A stretch of 64,000 nucleotides of DNA, taken from contig QAYY01000016.1 of the NCBI GenBank assembly GCA_003054665.1, positions 1-64,000 on the forward strand, read 5' to 3'. This DNA comes from Opitutaceae bacterium EW11 (lineage in GTDB: Bacteria; Verrucomicrobiota; Verrucomicrobiia; Opitutales; Opitutaceae). Shown here one piece after another: positions 26,308 through 37,195 of this stretch. Every line of letters starts with the position of its first letter. The first letter of the stretch is position 1. The notes under the pieces are model-generated. The model was not told where the DNA came from. It saw nothing but the letters and a program-made list of their open reading frames with translations, and ran no database searches. Position numbers and translations under genes: made by a program.

Positions 26308-26484
26308 ATGCCCTACAAGATTCAGGAAGACAAATGCACGTCCTGCGGTACGTGCGCCGAACAGTGCCCCCAAGGCGCCGTGAAGCCGGGCCCGACCGCC
26401 TACAGTATCTCGGCCGACCTCTGCATCGACTGCGGCGCCTGCGAAGCCGCGTGTCCTTCCGGGGCGCCGGTGCCTGGCAGCTGA
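26308..26484 (+). CDS. 2[4Fe-4S] bacterial-type ferredoxin
   Basis: The 58-residue protein has two complete CxxCxxCxxxCP motifs, CTSCGTCAEQCP and CIDCGACEAACP, so it holds two low-potential [4Fe-4S] clusters. It is the classical clostridial ferredoxin and a good candidate for direct electron donor to NifH. It lies 8 bp after the [2Fe-2S] ferredoxin and 2 bp before nifV, clearly in the same operon. Confidence 0.95.
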   Translation: MPYKIQEDKCTSCGTCAEQCPQGAVKPGPTAYSISADLCIDCGACEAACPSGAPVPGS

Positions 26485-26486
26485 GG

Positions 26487-27674
26487 ATGTCGCAGGGGCC
26501 CGCGAGTCGCTCCGCGGCGACCGAGAGCCGCGCCCGTCCGCGCATGGTGGACACGACGCTGCGCGACGGCGAGCAGGCGCCCGGCGTGGTGTTTTGCCAG
26601 GCCGACAAAGTTGCCATCGCTCGTGCCCTGGTGGATGCCGGAATCCCGGAGTTGGAGGTCGGCATCGCCGCGGCCGGCGCAAAGGCTCGGGCGGATATTC
26701 GAGCCGTGGCTGGCGAGGTCGGGGAAGAGCGCGTCGTCACGTGGGCTCGCGGACGAGCCGACGATCTGGACGCCGCCGCGCTCTGCGGTGTCGCCGCCGT
26801 GCATCTGTCGTTCCCCGCCTCTCCGCTCCATCAGGCGGTGTGGGGAGTCGGTCCCGACGAACTGCTCGAGAACGTCGACCGACTCGTGCGACGGGCACGC
26901 GGCATGTTCGACCGTGTTTACGTCGGGGCCCAGGATGCCTCGCGCGCCTCCCCTGATTCTCTCGCGCGCTTTACCGCCGCCGCCTTCGAGGCAGGAGCCT
27001 GCCGTCTTCGTCTGGCGGATACCACTGGGATTCTCATGCCCGGATCGGTGGCGCGGCAGATCTCGGAGCTGAGAGCCGCCGTCCCCGAAATCGAATTGGA
27101 GTTTCACGGTCACAACGACCTCGGGCTGGCGACGGCGAATGCGCTCGCCGCGCTCGACGCCGGCGCCCAGGCGGTGAGCGTTACGGTGAACGGCCTCGGG
27201 GAACGCGCGGGAAACGCGGCGCTGGAGGAAGTGGCGATGGCCTTGCGCGTGGCCTGCGGAATCGACTGCGGGGTTCTTCCCCGGGCGCTCCCCTCGCTGA
27301 GTCGGCTCGTCGCCCGAGCTTCGGCGCAGGAGGTCCCGGCCCAAAAGCCGATTGTCGGGGCCAACGCGTTTCGCCACGAATCGGGACTCCATTGCGCCGG
27401 CCTTCTCCGCGATGCGCGAAGCTACGAACCCTTCCCGCCCGGACTCGTCGGCCGGAAACGATCCGCCTTCGTCCTCGGCGCGCACACGGGCGGCGCCGCG
27501 GTGCAGCACGTCCTCTCGCTCAACGGTATTCGCGTCGATAGGACGAGAGCACGTGAGATCGCGGCGGCGGTTCGGCGCCTGGCGGCGGCCCGCAACGCGC
27601 CGCTCAGTGCCGGCGAACTGACAGCTCTCGCCTCAACGCACGGTCGGGTTTCGACCGCCGTTCCAACATCCTGA
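26487..27674 (+). CDS. nifV: homocitrate synthase NifV
   Basis: The 395-residue protein has the DRE-TIM barrel signature VDTTLRDGEQAPGV (the metal-binding and catalytic Arg-Asp pair) and the HGHNDLGLATANALAA metal-binding motif. NifV condenses acetyl-CoA with 2-oxoglutarate to give the homocitrate ligand of FeMo-co. ATG 26487 lies 2 bp after the ferredoxin stop; an earlier in-frame ATG would overlap the ferredoxin gene. It is the last gene of the nif operon and is followed by a hairpin. Confidence 0.93.
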   Translation: MSQGPASRSAATESRARPRMVDTTLRDGEQAPGVVFCQADKVAIARALVDAGIPELEVGIAAAGAKARADIRAVAGEVGEERVVTWARGRADDLDAAALCGVAAVHLSFPASPLHQAVWGVGPDELLENVDRLVRRARGMFDRVYVGAQDASRASPDSLARFTAAAFEAGACRLRLADTTGILMPGSVARQISELRAAVPEIELEFHGHNDLGLATANALAALDAGAQAVSVTVNGLGERAGNAALEEVAMALRVACGIDCGVLPRALPSLSRLVARASAQEVPAQKPIVGANAFRHESGLHCAGLLRDARSYEPFPPGLVGRKRSAFVLGAHTGGAAVQHVLSLNGIRVDRTRAREIAAAVRRLAAARNAPLSAGELTALASTHGRVSTAVPTS

Positions 27675-27702
27675 ATACAGGCAGGCGCGGATGCCGCCTG
27701 CC
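27673..27702 (+). repeat. GAATACAGGCA box plus hairpin at the nif operon end
   Basis: GAATACAGGCA starts inside the nifV stop codon. A stem GGCAGGCG/CGCCTGCC (27680-27687 with 27695-27702, 7-nt loop) follows, without a T-run. The same 11-mer followed by a hairpin occurs after sucB at 32639, so this may be a shared 3'-end element acting in termination or transcript stability. Confidence 0.5.
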
Positions 27703-27712
27703 GCGAACGGCT

Positions 27713-28126
27713 TCAGCCGCCCGCGAAAACGGGGCGGAATCCGGCTTCCGTCAGGATCCGCGCGACGACATCGCGCTTGTCACCCTGGATCTCGATGCGG
27801 CCTTCCTTCACCGTTCCGCCGGCGCCGCAGGCCTTCTGCATCTTCTTCGCCAGCTCCTCCTTTTCCGGAAGCCCGATGCCGACGAATCCGGCGACCACCG
27901 TCACGGTCTTGCCTCCGCGCCCTGCCTTTTCACGCAGAATGTCCACCCTGCCGCGGTTCTTGACTGGACGATCCTTGGCCGTCGGGACAGAAGCGGACGC
28001 CCCCGGCGAGCTGGGGCCGGCCGGAGACCCGGAAGAAGTCGGCAGCTTCAATCCATCGAGCGCCGAAAATGGATTCTGACCCAGAGAACTTCCGCCGCTC
28101 GTATCCACACGATTCGCCTCCGTCAT
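27713..28126 (-). CDS. SUI1/YciH-like translation initiation factor
   Basis: The 137-residue protein has a flexible Pro/Ser/Gly-rich N-terminal half. A SUI1/eIF1-type domain follows from about residue 60: REKAGRGGKTVTVVAGFVG, GAGGTVKEGRIEIQGD and a terminal ILTEAGFRPVFAGG. Bacterial YciH proteins of this family affect start-codon choice or stress translation. It overlaps its upstream partner by ATGA (28123-28126) and converges with the nif operon. Confidence 0.88.
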   Translation of the reverse strand: MTEANRVDTSGGSSLGQNPFSALDGLKLPTSSGSPAGPSSPGASASVPTAKDRPVKNRGRVDILREKAGRGGKTVTVVAGFVGIGLPEKEELAKKMQKACGAGGTVKEGRIEIQGDKRDVVARILTEAGFRPVFAGG

Positions 28127-28374
28127 GATGCGCCTCCCGTCAACGGGCGGCGGCAGTTTCCTGACGGAACTGCCGTTGATCCTTCAAGATACTGCAGTGC
28201 CTTCGCGTAACTCCGGCGCTCCAGAAAATGCACCAATTGCGGCGGCAATCCCAGGCGTCCGCGCTGCACGATATCGTCCAACCGCGCCGTTTCCGACACG
28301 ATCGCCTGCGCATCAGCGCGTTTGATCCCATCCAACAGCGCGATTAGCGCCTCTTTGATTTGCGGCTCCGTCAT
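28123..28374 (-). CDS. 83-residue protein of unknown function, coupled to the SUI1-like gene
   Basis: This small, probably helical soluble protein (MTEPQIKEALIALLDGIKR ... LPPQLVHFLERRSYAKALQYLE) has no membrane segment or Cys cluster. I recognise no family. The ATGA overlap with the downstream SUI1-like gene and its regular codon use support it as a real gene. The 215 bp between it and sucA (28375-28589) hold no visible gene and presumably both divergent promoters. Confidence 0.6.
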   Translation of the reverse strand: MTEPQIKEALIALLDGIKRADAQAIVSETARLDDIVQRGRLGLPPQLVHFLERRSYAKALQYLEGSTAVPSGNCRRPLTGGAS

Positions 28375-28589
28375 GAAAATCGGCGTCTAAGTAGTTATTC
28401 TTGTTCAAGAACTTGCCCCAATTCGCTGCCGCCTGCAAGCGCGGCACCGAGGGCCTGAATCCGCTTGAGAAACAAAGCTCCCGAGCCTCATAGTCCAACC
28501 CTTTTCCGACGTGTAAGTCATCCTAATGAGCAAGGCATCTCGTTGCGTTTGCCACTCTTCGCCCATGCTGCGCTCAGGACCCTTTCGAC

Positions 28590-31352
<2,763 letters not shown>

Positions 31353-31362
31353 GCTCTCTCAC

Positions 31363-32631
31363 ATGGCCTTCATCGACGTCAAAATCCCTCCGATGGGCGA
31401 ATCAATCAGCTCTGGCGTGCTCGCAAAGTGGCACGTCAAGAACGGCGATCTGGTCAAGAAGGACCAGCCGCTCTTCGAGCTCGAAACGGACAAAATCACG
31501 TCCGAAGGCACCGCCGAAGCAGCGGGCCGGATCTCGCTGAACGTGGAAGTGGGCGCCGAGGTGAAGATCGGCCAGATCGTGGCTTCGATCGACACTTCCG
31601 CCGCAGGTACGGAAAAGTCGCCGGCAGCCGCAGCTCCGGCAGCTCCGGCCGCGAAACCCGGCGCGCCGGCCGGCGAAGTCCCGCAATCCCCCGCGGTGCG
31701 TCGTCTCGCCGCCGATACCGGAATCGATCCGGCGACCGTCGCCGGCTCCGGCAAGGGAGGCCGCGTAACCAAAGGCGACATGCTCAGCGCTGCGGAAGCG
31801 CACGCTCCCGCAGCCACTCCGGCGCCCGCACCCTCTCCAGTGCCGCCGTCACCCGCGGGGGGCATCGCGCCCACCGCCTTCCCCGTCGCCGCACCCACCC
31901 TGCCCCCCTCGCCTCCTGCGGCCTCCGCCCCTCAGCGTCAGACCCGCCGCAAGATGACCCAGCTGCGGCAGCGCATCGCTCAGCGGCTCGTGGCCGCCCA
32001 GCACGAAGCCGCGATGCTCACGACCTTCAACGAGGTCGACATGTCGGCCGTGATGGCGCTGCGGGCAAAGTACCAGGACGACTTCGTGAAGAAGAACGGC
32101 GTCAAGCTCGGTTTCATGTCGTTCTTTGCGAAGGCCGTCGTTCACGCCCTGAAAGAAGTCCCGGGCGTCAACGCTCAGATCAACGGCGACGAAATCGTCC
32201 TGAATCACTACTACGACATCGGCGTCGCCGTCTCCACCGAGAAGGGCCTGATGGTGCCGGTGGTCCGCGACTGCGACCGTCTCGGGATGGCCGATATCGA
32301 GAAGGCGATCGCCGATTCGGCCAAGCGCGCTCGCGACGGGAAGATCACCCTCGCCGACCTCGAAGGCGGCGTCTTCACCATCACCAACGGAGGCATCTTC
32401 GGCTCGATGCTCTCCACGCCGATCATCAACCCTCCTCAGAGCGCCATTCTAGGGCTCCATGCGATCAACGATCGCCCGGTCGCGGTGAACGGACAAGTCG
32501 TGATCCGCCCGATGATGTACCTGGCACTCAGCTACGATCATCGCCTCGTCGACGGCAAGGAAGCCGTCACCTTCCTCGTCCGCGTGAAGCAGGCCATCGA
32601 AGACCCGACGCGCCTGCTCCTCAGCGTCTGA
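31363..32631 (+). CDS. sucB: dihydrolipoyl succinyltransferase (2-oxoglutarate dehydrogenase E2)
   Basis: The 422-residue protein has a lipoyl domain with the modified Lys in [11 protein letters not shown] (about residue 43). An Ala/Pro-rich linker follows, then a peripheral subunit-binding domain ([18 protein letters not shown]), a second Pro-rich linker (about 150-190) and the catalytic domain ending [14 protein letters not shown] with the active-site His. It forms the complex core. The start, 10 bp after sucA, is fixed by [14 protein letters not shown]. The lipoyl-synthesis genes lipB and lipA are also in this window. Confidence 0.96.
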   Translation: MAFIDVKIPPMGESISSGVLAKWHVKNGDLVKKDQPLFELETDKITSEGTAEAAGRISLNVEVGAEVKIGQIVASIDTSAAGTEKSPAAAAPAAPAAKPGAPAGEVPQSPAVRRLAADTGIDPATVAGSGKGGRVTKGDMLSAAEAHAPAATPAPAPSPVPPSPAGGIAPTAFPVAAPTLPPSPPAASAPQRQTRRKMTQLRQRIAQRLVAAQHEAAMLTTFNEVDMSAVMALRAKYQDDFVKKNGVKLGFMSFFAKAVVHALKEVPGVNAQINGDEIVLNHYYDIGVAVSTEKGLMVPVVRDCDRLGMADIEKAIADSAKRARDGKITLADLEGGVFTITNGGIFGSMLSTPIINPPQSAILGLHAINDRPVAVNGQVVIRPMMYLALSYDHRLVDGKEAVTFLVRVKQAIEDPTRLLLSV

Positions 32632-32638
32632 GTAAAAC

Positions 32639-32689
32639 GAATACAGGCAACAGCCCGGACCTGCGGCGGAAGCGCCCGGCTCCGGGCTG
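32639..32689 (+). repeat. GAATACAGGCA box plus hairpin between sucB and lpd
   Basis: GAATACAGGCA (32639-32649) is followed by a 9-bp stem CAGCCCGGA/TCCGGGCTG (32651-32659 with 32681-32689), with a further GC-rich part between. There is no T-run. It may attenuate or process the transcript before lpd. The 11-mer is identical to the one at the end of nifV. Confidence 0.5.
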
Positions 32690-32728
32690 CTCGTTCCCTC
32701 GGTGGTTTAGCTCTCTGTCCTTTCTCTC

Positions 32729-34132
32729 ATGGCACAAGCATTCGATCTCATCGTCATTGGCGCCGGCCCGGGCGGATATGTCTGCGCGTTCCGCGCCGCC
32801 CAGCTCGGCCTGAATGTCGCGCTCGTGGAAAAGCGAGCCACGCTCGGCGGCACCTGCCTCAACGTGGGCTGCATTCCGAGCAAGGCGCTGCTGAGTTCCT
32901 CCGAGCACTACGTTTTCGCGAAACAGCACGCCGCAGCCCACGGGATCAAGATCGGCTCCGTCGAGATCGATCTGCCCGGCATGATGAAAAAGAAGGACGC
33001 CGTGGTTTCGAAACTCGTCGGAGGCGTCGCACAGTTGGCGAAGGCGCGAAAGATCGCCGTCGTGAGCGGCACGGCAACGTTCGTCTCCGCCAATACCGTC
33101 TCCGTCTCGAATCCGGGTGCGCAGCCCGCCGAACTCACCGCCAAAGCGATCGTGATCGCGACCGGTTCGGCGCCAGTCGAGCTGCCGTTCATGAAGTTCG
33201 ACGGGCAAACCGTGGTTTCGTCCGACCATGCCATCTCGTTCGACTCCGTGCCGAAGCGCCTCGTGGTCGTGGGAGGCGGCGCCATCGGACTCGAACTCGG
33301 CTCAGTCTGGTCGCGACTCGGCACGGAAGTCACCGTCGTGGAGTTTCTCCCGAAGATCGTCGCCAACTATGACGACGACGTCGTGCGGAACTTCGCCCGC
33401 CTCCTGCAGAAGCAGGGCATCCGGATCGAGACTTCCGCCAAGGTCGTGGAGCTGCGCCGTGACGGACCGATCCCCGTTCTGGTCGCCGAGCGCGAAGGGC
33501 AGAAGCTGGAGTTCCCCGCGGAAAAAGTGCTGGTCTCGGTGGGCCGTCGCCCGTTCACGGATGGGCTCGGACTCGAGAAAGTCGGGGTGAAGATCGACGA
33601 CAAACGCAGAATCATCGTGGATGGCCAGCTCCGCACCTCGGTCCCGGGGATCTGGGCGATCGGCGACGTCGTCGCCGGCCCCATGCTCGCCCACAAGGCG
33701 GAGGAGGACGGTGTCGCCGCCGCGGAGTGGATCGCGGGCAAACACGGCCATGTGAACTGGGATTTGGTGCCGGCGATCGTCTACACGGATCCCGAGGTCG
33801 CTTCTGTCGGGCTCGGCGAAGACGCAGCGAAGCAGAAGGGCATCGCCGTGAAAGTCGGGAAATTCAACTTCGCCGCCAACGGTCGCGCTCTGGCTGCCGA
33901 CGCGGCGGACGGCTATGTGAAGATCGTCGCCGACGCCAAGACCGACAGGATTCTCGGCGCCCAGATTCTGGGCCGAGGCGCCGGCGAACTGATCAGCGAG
34001 GTCGTGACGCACATGGAGTACGGCGGCAGCGCCGAAGACCTTGGCCGCACGATCCACGCTCACCCGACGCTCAGCGAGGCGGTCAAGGAGGCGGGCCTCG
34101 CCGTATCGAAATCCGCCCTACACGCACTCTGA
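32729..34132 (+). CDS. lpdA: dihydrolipoyl dehydrogenase (E3)
   Basis: The 467-residue flavoprotein has the FAD motif GAGPGGYVCAFRAAQLG, the redox-active disulfide in GGTCLNVGCIPSK, the NAD motif VVGGGAIGLELGSVW, and the C-terminal dimer/His motif HAHPTLSEAVKEA. It reoxidises the lipoyl group of SucB with NAD+. It lies 97 bp after sucB in the same direction, with a hairpin between them. No transcription terminator is evident after its stop. Confidence 0.96.
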   Translation: MAQAFDLIVIGAGPGGYVCAFRAAQLGLNVALVEKRATLGGTCLNVGCIPSKALLSSSEHYVFAKQHAAAHGIKIGSVEIDLPGMMKKKDAVVSKLVGGVAQLAKARKIAVVSGTATFVSANTVSVSNPGAQPAELTAKAIVIATGSAPVELPFMKFDGQTVVSSDHAISFDSVPKRLVVVGGGAIGLELGSVWSRLGTEVTVVEFLPKIVANYDDDVVRNFARLLQKQGIRIETSAKVVELRRDGPIPVLVAEREGQKLEFPAEKVLVSVGRRPFTDGLGLEKVGVKIDDKRRIIVDGQLRTSVPGIWAIGDVVAGPMLAHKAEEDGVAAAEWIAGKHGHVNWDLVPAIVYTDPEVASVGLGEDAAKQKGIAVKVGKFNFAANGRALAADAADGYVKIVADAKTDRILGAQILGRGAGELISEVVTHMEYGGSAEDLGRTIHAHPTLSEAVKEAGLAVSKSALHAL

Positions 34133-34250
34133 GCGGAGCCTGACAATCCCGTTCGAGCCCGCAGCGCCGGGCTGCATCCACGGCTCCGCGCGCGACGAGC
34201 GAGATCCGCCGAGGGGCCTTCGTGCAGCCGGTGAGGGGGATCGACGGAGG

Positions 34251-34979
34251 TTATTTGTCCGCCGAGAACTCGAACCACTGTTGGGCTTGGACGGTGACCG
34301 GTTTGCCCTGGCGCATCGGCGGGGTGAAACGCCACTGCGCAATCGCCTGCAGGGCCGAACCCGCCATTCGCTCGTCGTCGTATCGGACTGCGGCGGGCAT
34401 TCTCGGTTTGCCGGTCTCATCGATGAAGAAGTCGATCAGCACGCGTCCGGCAGGCACGGCTTGGTCCGGCGGAGCGATTCGCAACGGCTGGACGACGGTG
34501 ATCGGCTTCGGAAGCTCGTCGAGCTCCTTCCCTGTGTAGACGCAACGCAAGTCGCGCGGCGCGCCCGCCGCGTTGGCCCAAAGCGCCTCGGCCAGGTCGC
34601 TGCGCGTGAACGTGAGCACCTGCTGTTTCACGTCGAACTGGAAAACCAGGCGGGCCCGCGCCACCACCGGTTCCCCACCCTTCAGAGCCGGCTTGTACTC
34701 CCACTGCTTGAGCGCGTTCACGATCGCTTCGGCGTAGTAAGGATGCGTGTAGCTGACGACCAGCGTGTCCATCAGCTGTCCGGCGCCATCCACCTGGATC
34801 AGCACGGTCGCCTGACCGGCGGGAAGCTTCTCGCCAATCGAAGGTCGAATGACGGGGTCCGTTTTGCGGACCACAGAAATCTTCTGATCGGGTGCGCTCT
34901 GGGGAGCGACGGCGAATGCGGCCTGCAGGGCCAAGGCCAGCACTCCGGCGCAAATCGAGCAGCCGCGAAGTGAGTTCAT
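34251..34979 (-). CDS. secreted protein with two TonB-C-like domains
   Basis: The 242-residue protein has a signal peptide (MNSLRGCSICAGVLALALQAAFA, from ATG 34979). Two copies of a TonB C-terminal-like fold follow: one around GQATVLIQVDGAGQLMDTLV ... ALKQWEYKPAL, and one around GRVLIDFFIDETGKPRMPAAV ... AIAQWRFTPPMRQGK. It lacks the membrane anchor and Pro-rich spacer of true TonB, so it is a periplasmic relative of unknown role. In-frame ATG codons up to 35000 would add only a few residues. The neighbours give no functional hint. Confidence 0.75.
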   Translation of the reverse strand: MNSLRGCSICAGVLALALQAAFAVAPQSAPDQKISVVRKTDPVIRPSIGEKLPAGQATVLIQVDGAGQLMDTLVVSYTHPYYAEAIVNALKQWEYKPALKGGEPVVARARLVFQFDVKQQVLTFTRSDLAEALWANAAGAPRDLRCVYTGKELDELPKPITVVQPLRIAPPDQAVPAGRVLIDFFIDETGKPRMPAAVRYDDERMAGSALQAIAQWRFTPPMRQGKPVTVQAQQWFEFSADK

Positions 34980-35089
34980 GGGGAGGAAGGAACTGCGCAA
35001 CTCTGCCGCGAGTACCCAATCCCCGCAACTTCGTTCGCGCGACCGCTACGACTCGGCGAAATCGACGCCGAGCCGCGGCGGATCCTCTC

Positions 35090-36949
35090 TCAACGGCTCA
35101 CGTCGCCGAGCATCTCATCGAGCGTCTTGTACCTCTCGAGGAGTTTCCGCGCGCCGTCGCACCGCTCGCGCGAAGCGACCGCGGTGTTCTCGGCGAGGAA
35201 GATGATATAACGGGCGACGTTCTTCGAATAGTTCAGGCGGCCCTCGTCGCTGACCGAGTAGAACCGGGCGCGCTGCTGATATCCGGCGGGCGAATGATCG
35301 CCCAGCGCGCTCTTCTCCGCCTTGCCGCCGCCGGCGAGGACGAAGAGGAAGTTGTATTCGAACCAGAACATGTGCTCCGGGCTTGGAGGAAGCGCCTCGA
35401 GAGCGGCGCGAACGGAGGCGGCGTCGGCGAAAACGTCGGTCGGTTTCGAGCATTTCGTCAGCGCATCCACAATGAAACTACGCGCCATCTTCTGCTCGGT
35501 CGCGTCGGCGCTGAACGCCCCCTTGATCGCGAGCTCGAGAGTGAAGCGATACCAGTCCCGCCAGAGGGCCTGGTCGGCCGTGTCCTTCGACGCGAAGAGA
35601 GCCTTGCCCATCTCGTAGGTGTAGCGGCCGCTGGTCTTGATCTCGAGATTGCTCCCGGTGACCTGCCCCATGACCTGGTAGTTCTCCGCGGATTTTCCCG
35701 AACCCGAGTGGAAGCCGATGCTGGAGCCGAACTGACGGCAAACCGCCCACTGCTTCTCGATCAACCCCCTGAGCGCCGCATTGTCCGGATACGGCATGTT
35801 CTTCTGGAATCCAAAAGCCGGGGCGACGAAGTTGATCTTCATTCCAAGCGTTTCGCACAACGCGAGCATGATCGCGGTGGTCTCCGGGGTGGTCAGTCCG
35901 GGAAGCTCGTCAATCGAGAGTTCGCGGAGGTAATCGCGTCCGATGGCGGTGGTGAAGAGCTTCTCGCGGGCCGCTCGGTACTTTTCGTCGCGTCGCTTCA
36001 TCTTCGCCATCGCAGGCCAGACGTAGGCGAGCAGTTTGGAGAACTCCCCCTCGTTGAGCGAAAGCCCGGCGGCTGCGACGCGCGCCTTGACCTTCTGGAC
36101 AAGGTTTTTGTCGACGTTGGCCGCCACCCAGGCCGCGGGATCCGCGGGCGCTTTGGTCTGCGCAAGCTCGGGCGACAGGTCGAAGGTGATGTAGCTCGCA
36201 AAGACGCAACCGGTGACCAGCTGATCTTCACGGTTGTCGAACTTTCCGCCAATGGGCTGGTGATCGGCGTTGAAGCTCCAGGCAATGCCGCGGCGATGGA
36301 AGCCGTTCCTCAGCTTGGCGAGGATGCAGCCGTGGCTCATGCCTTCGACGCTCTGGCCCTGATGTCCCTCGGGCACGTTCGTGCCGATGAACGGGAACGG
36401 CACCGTATCCAGATTTCCCGCGAGCATCGCGTTAACGTCGTAAACCAGCTCGCGCGGAATCGAATTCTGGTTCGCGGTCACGCCGATCTCCAGGGCGCTC
36501 ATCGCCCAATCCACCGCGGGCCAGTGAAGGGTCGTGAAGCGGGCGCCGATCCCAAGCGTGCTCTGACCGAGCCGCTGGGCGGCCGTGGGGAAGATCGTGG
36601 ATTTCGGGTTATGCTCCTGAACGAGATTCTTCAGTTTGAGAAGATTGGCGAAGGACGCCGGAAAGCAGACCGCGCCGCCGGGGACGACCACGCCGTCAGC
36701 CAGCGTGTCCAGTCCATCGCCCGCCTTCTTCGGCTGCAGGCGCCAGGCGCAATCGCCGTTCGTTTCCTCGAGCAGCAGCCAGGTACCGGCCGCCGTTTCG
36801 AACTGGCTCTTCGGCCAGGTCTTCACCTCGCCGCCACGGCTGAGTTTTTCGCGCAGGCTGGCCCAATCGAGGCAGAAATCGGGGCTCACGCACGGATTGT
36901 GCGCAATGCGGAGCTGGTTCTTCAGGAGAAATTCGTTGATGGGGCTCAT
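35090..36949 (-). CDS. tagaturonate epimerase (UxaE)-like protein, long form
   Basis: The 619-residue protein has the diagnostic IGFHSGSGKSAENY followed by TGSNLEIKTSGRYTYE, which parallels the HSGSxK...TG...KTxGxxY region of UxaE tagaturonate/fructuronate epimerases, and a NADHQPIGGKFDNRED segment parallel to the DADH motif. It is more than 100 residues longer than characterised UxaE (about 480), and its N-terminal 130 residues are not recognisable to me. It would take part in hexuronate breakdown if the family assignment holds. Other uronate genes are not present nearby. Confidence 0.55.
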   Translation of the reverse strand: MSPINEFLLKNQLRIAHNPCVSPDFCLDWASLREKLSRGGEVKTWPKSQFETAAGTWLLLEETNGDCAWRLQPKKAGDGLDTLADGVVVPGGAVCFPASFANLLKLKNLVQEHNPKSTIFPTAAQRLGQSTLGIGARFTTLHWPAVDWAMSALEIGVTANQNSIPRELVYDVNAMLAGNLDTVPFPFIGTNVPEGHQGQSVEGMSHGCILAKLRNGFHRRGIAWSFNADHQPIGGKFDNREDQLVTGCVFASYITFDLSPELAQTKAPADPAAWVAANVDKNLVQKVKARVAAAGLSLNEGEFSKLLAYVWPAMAKMKRRDEKYRAAREKLFTTAIGRDYLRELSIDELPGLTTPETTAIMLALCETLGMKINFVAPAFGFQKNMPYPDNAALRGLIEKQWAVCRQFGSSIGFHSGSGKSAENYQVMGQVTGSNLEIKTSGRYTYEMGKALFASKDTADQALWRDWYRFTLELAIKGAFSADATEQKMARSFIVDALTKCSKPTDVFADAASVRAALEALPPSPEHMFWFEYNFLFVLAGGGKAEKSALGDHSPAGYQQRARFYSVSDEGRLNYSKNVARYIIFLAENTAVASRERCDGARKLLERYKTLDEMLGDVSR

Positions 36950-37141
36950 GAGAAGGACACGTGTCTAAAAGCCGGAGATTTTGAGGGCGAGCGGAAAACT
37001 CCGCGAGCGTGATCCAACAATCGCTCTTCAACAACTCATCGCCGAGTGCGGCGGCAGGCACCTCGCGCGTCCGCGTACAACGCGTCTCCGTTCATCCCTG
37101 CCGAAGCGCGGGCTGCGCCCTCCCCCTCGATCGAGCGAGAC

Positions 37142-37171
37142 AAAAAAAAGGGCGCGCAACGTTGCGCGCCC
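37142..37171 (-). terminator. rho-independent terminator of the coiled-coil gene
   Basis: A perfect 11-bp palindrome, GGGCGCGCAAC/GTTGCGCGCCC (37150-37171), is followed on the minus strand by eight Ts (37149-37142). It lies 25 bp after the stop of the large coiled-coil gene. Confidence 0.9.
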
Positions 37172-37195
37172 GAAATCGGTGAAATCCCGCGGGGG

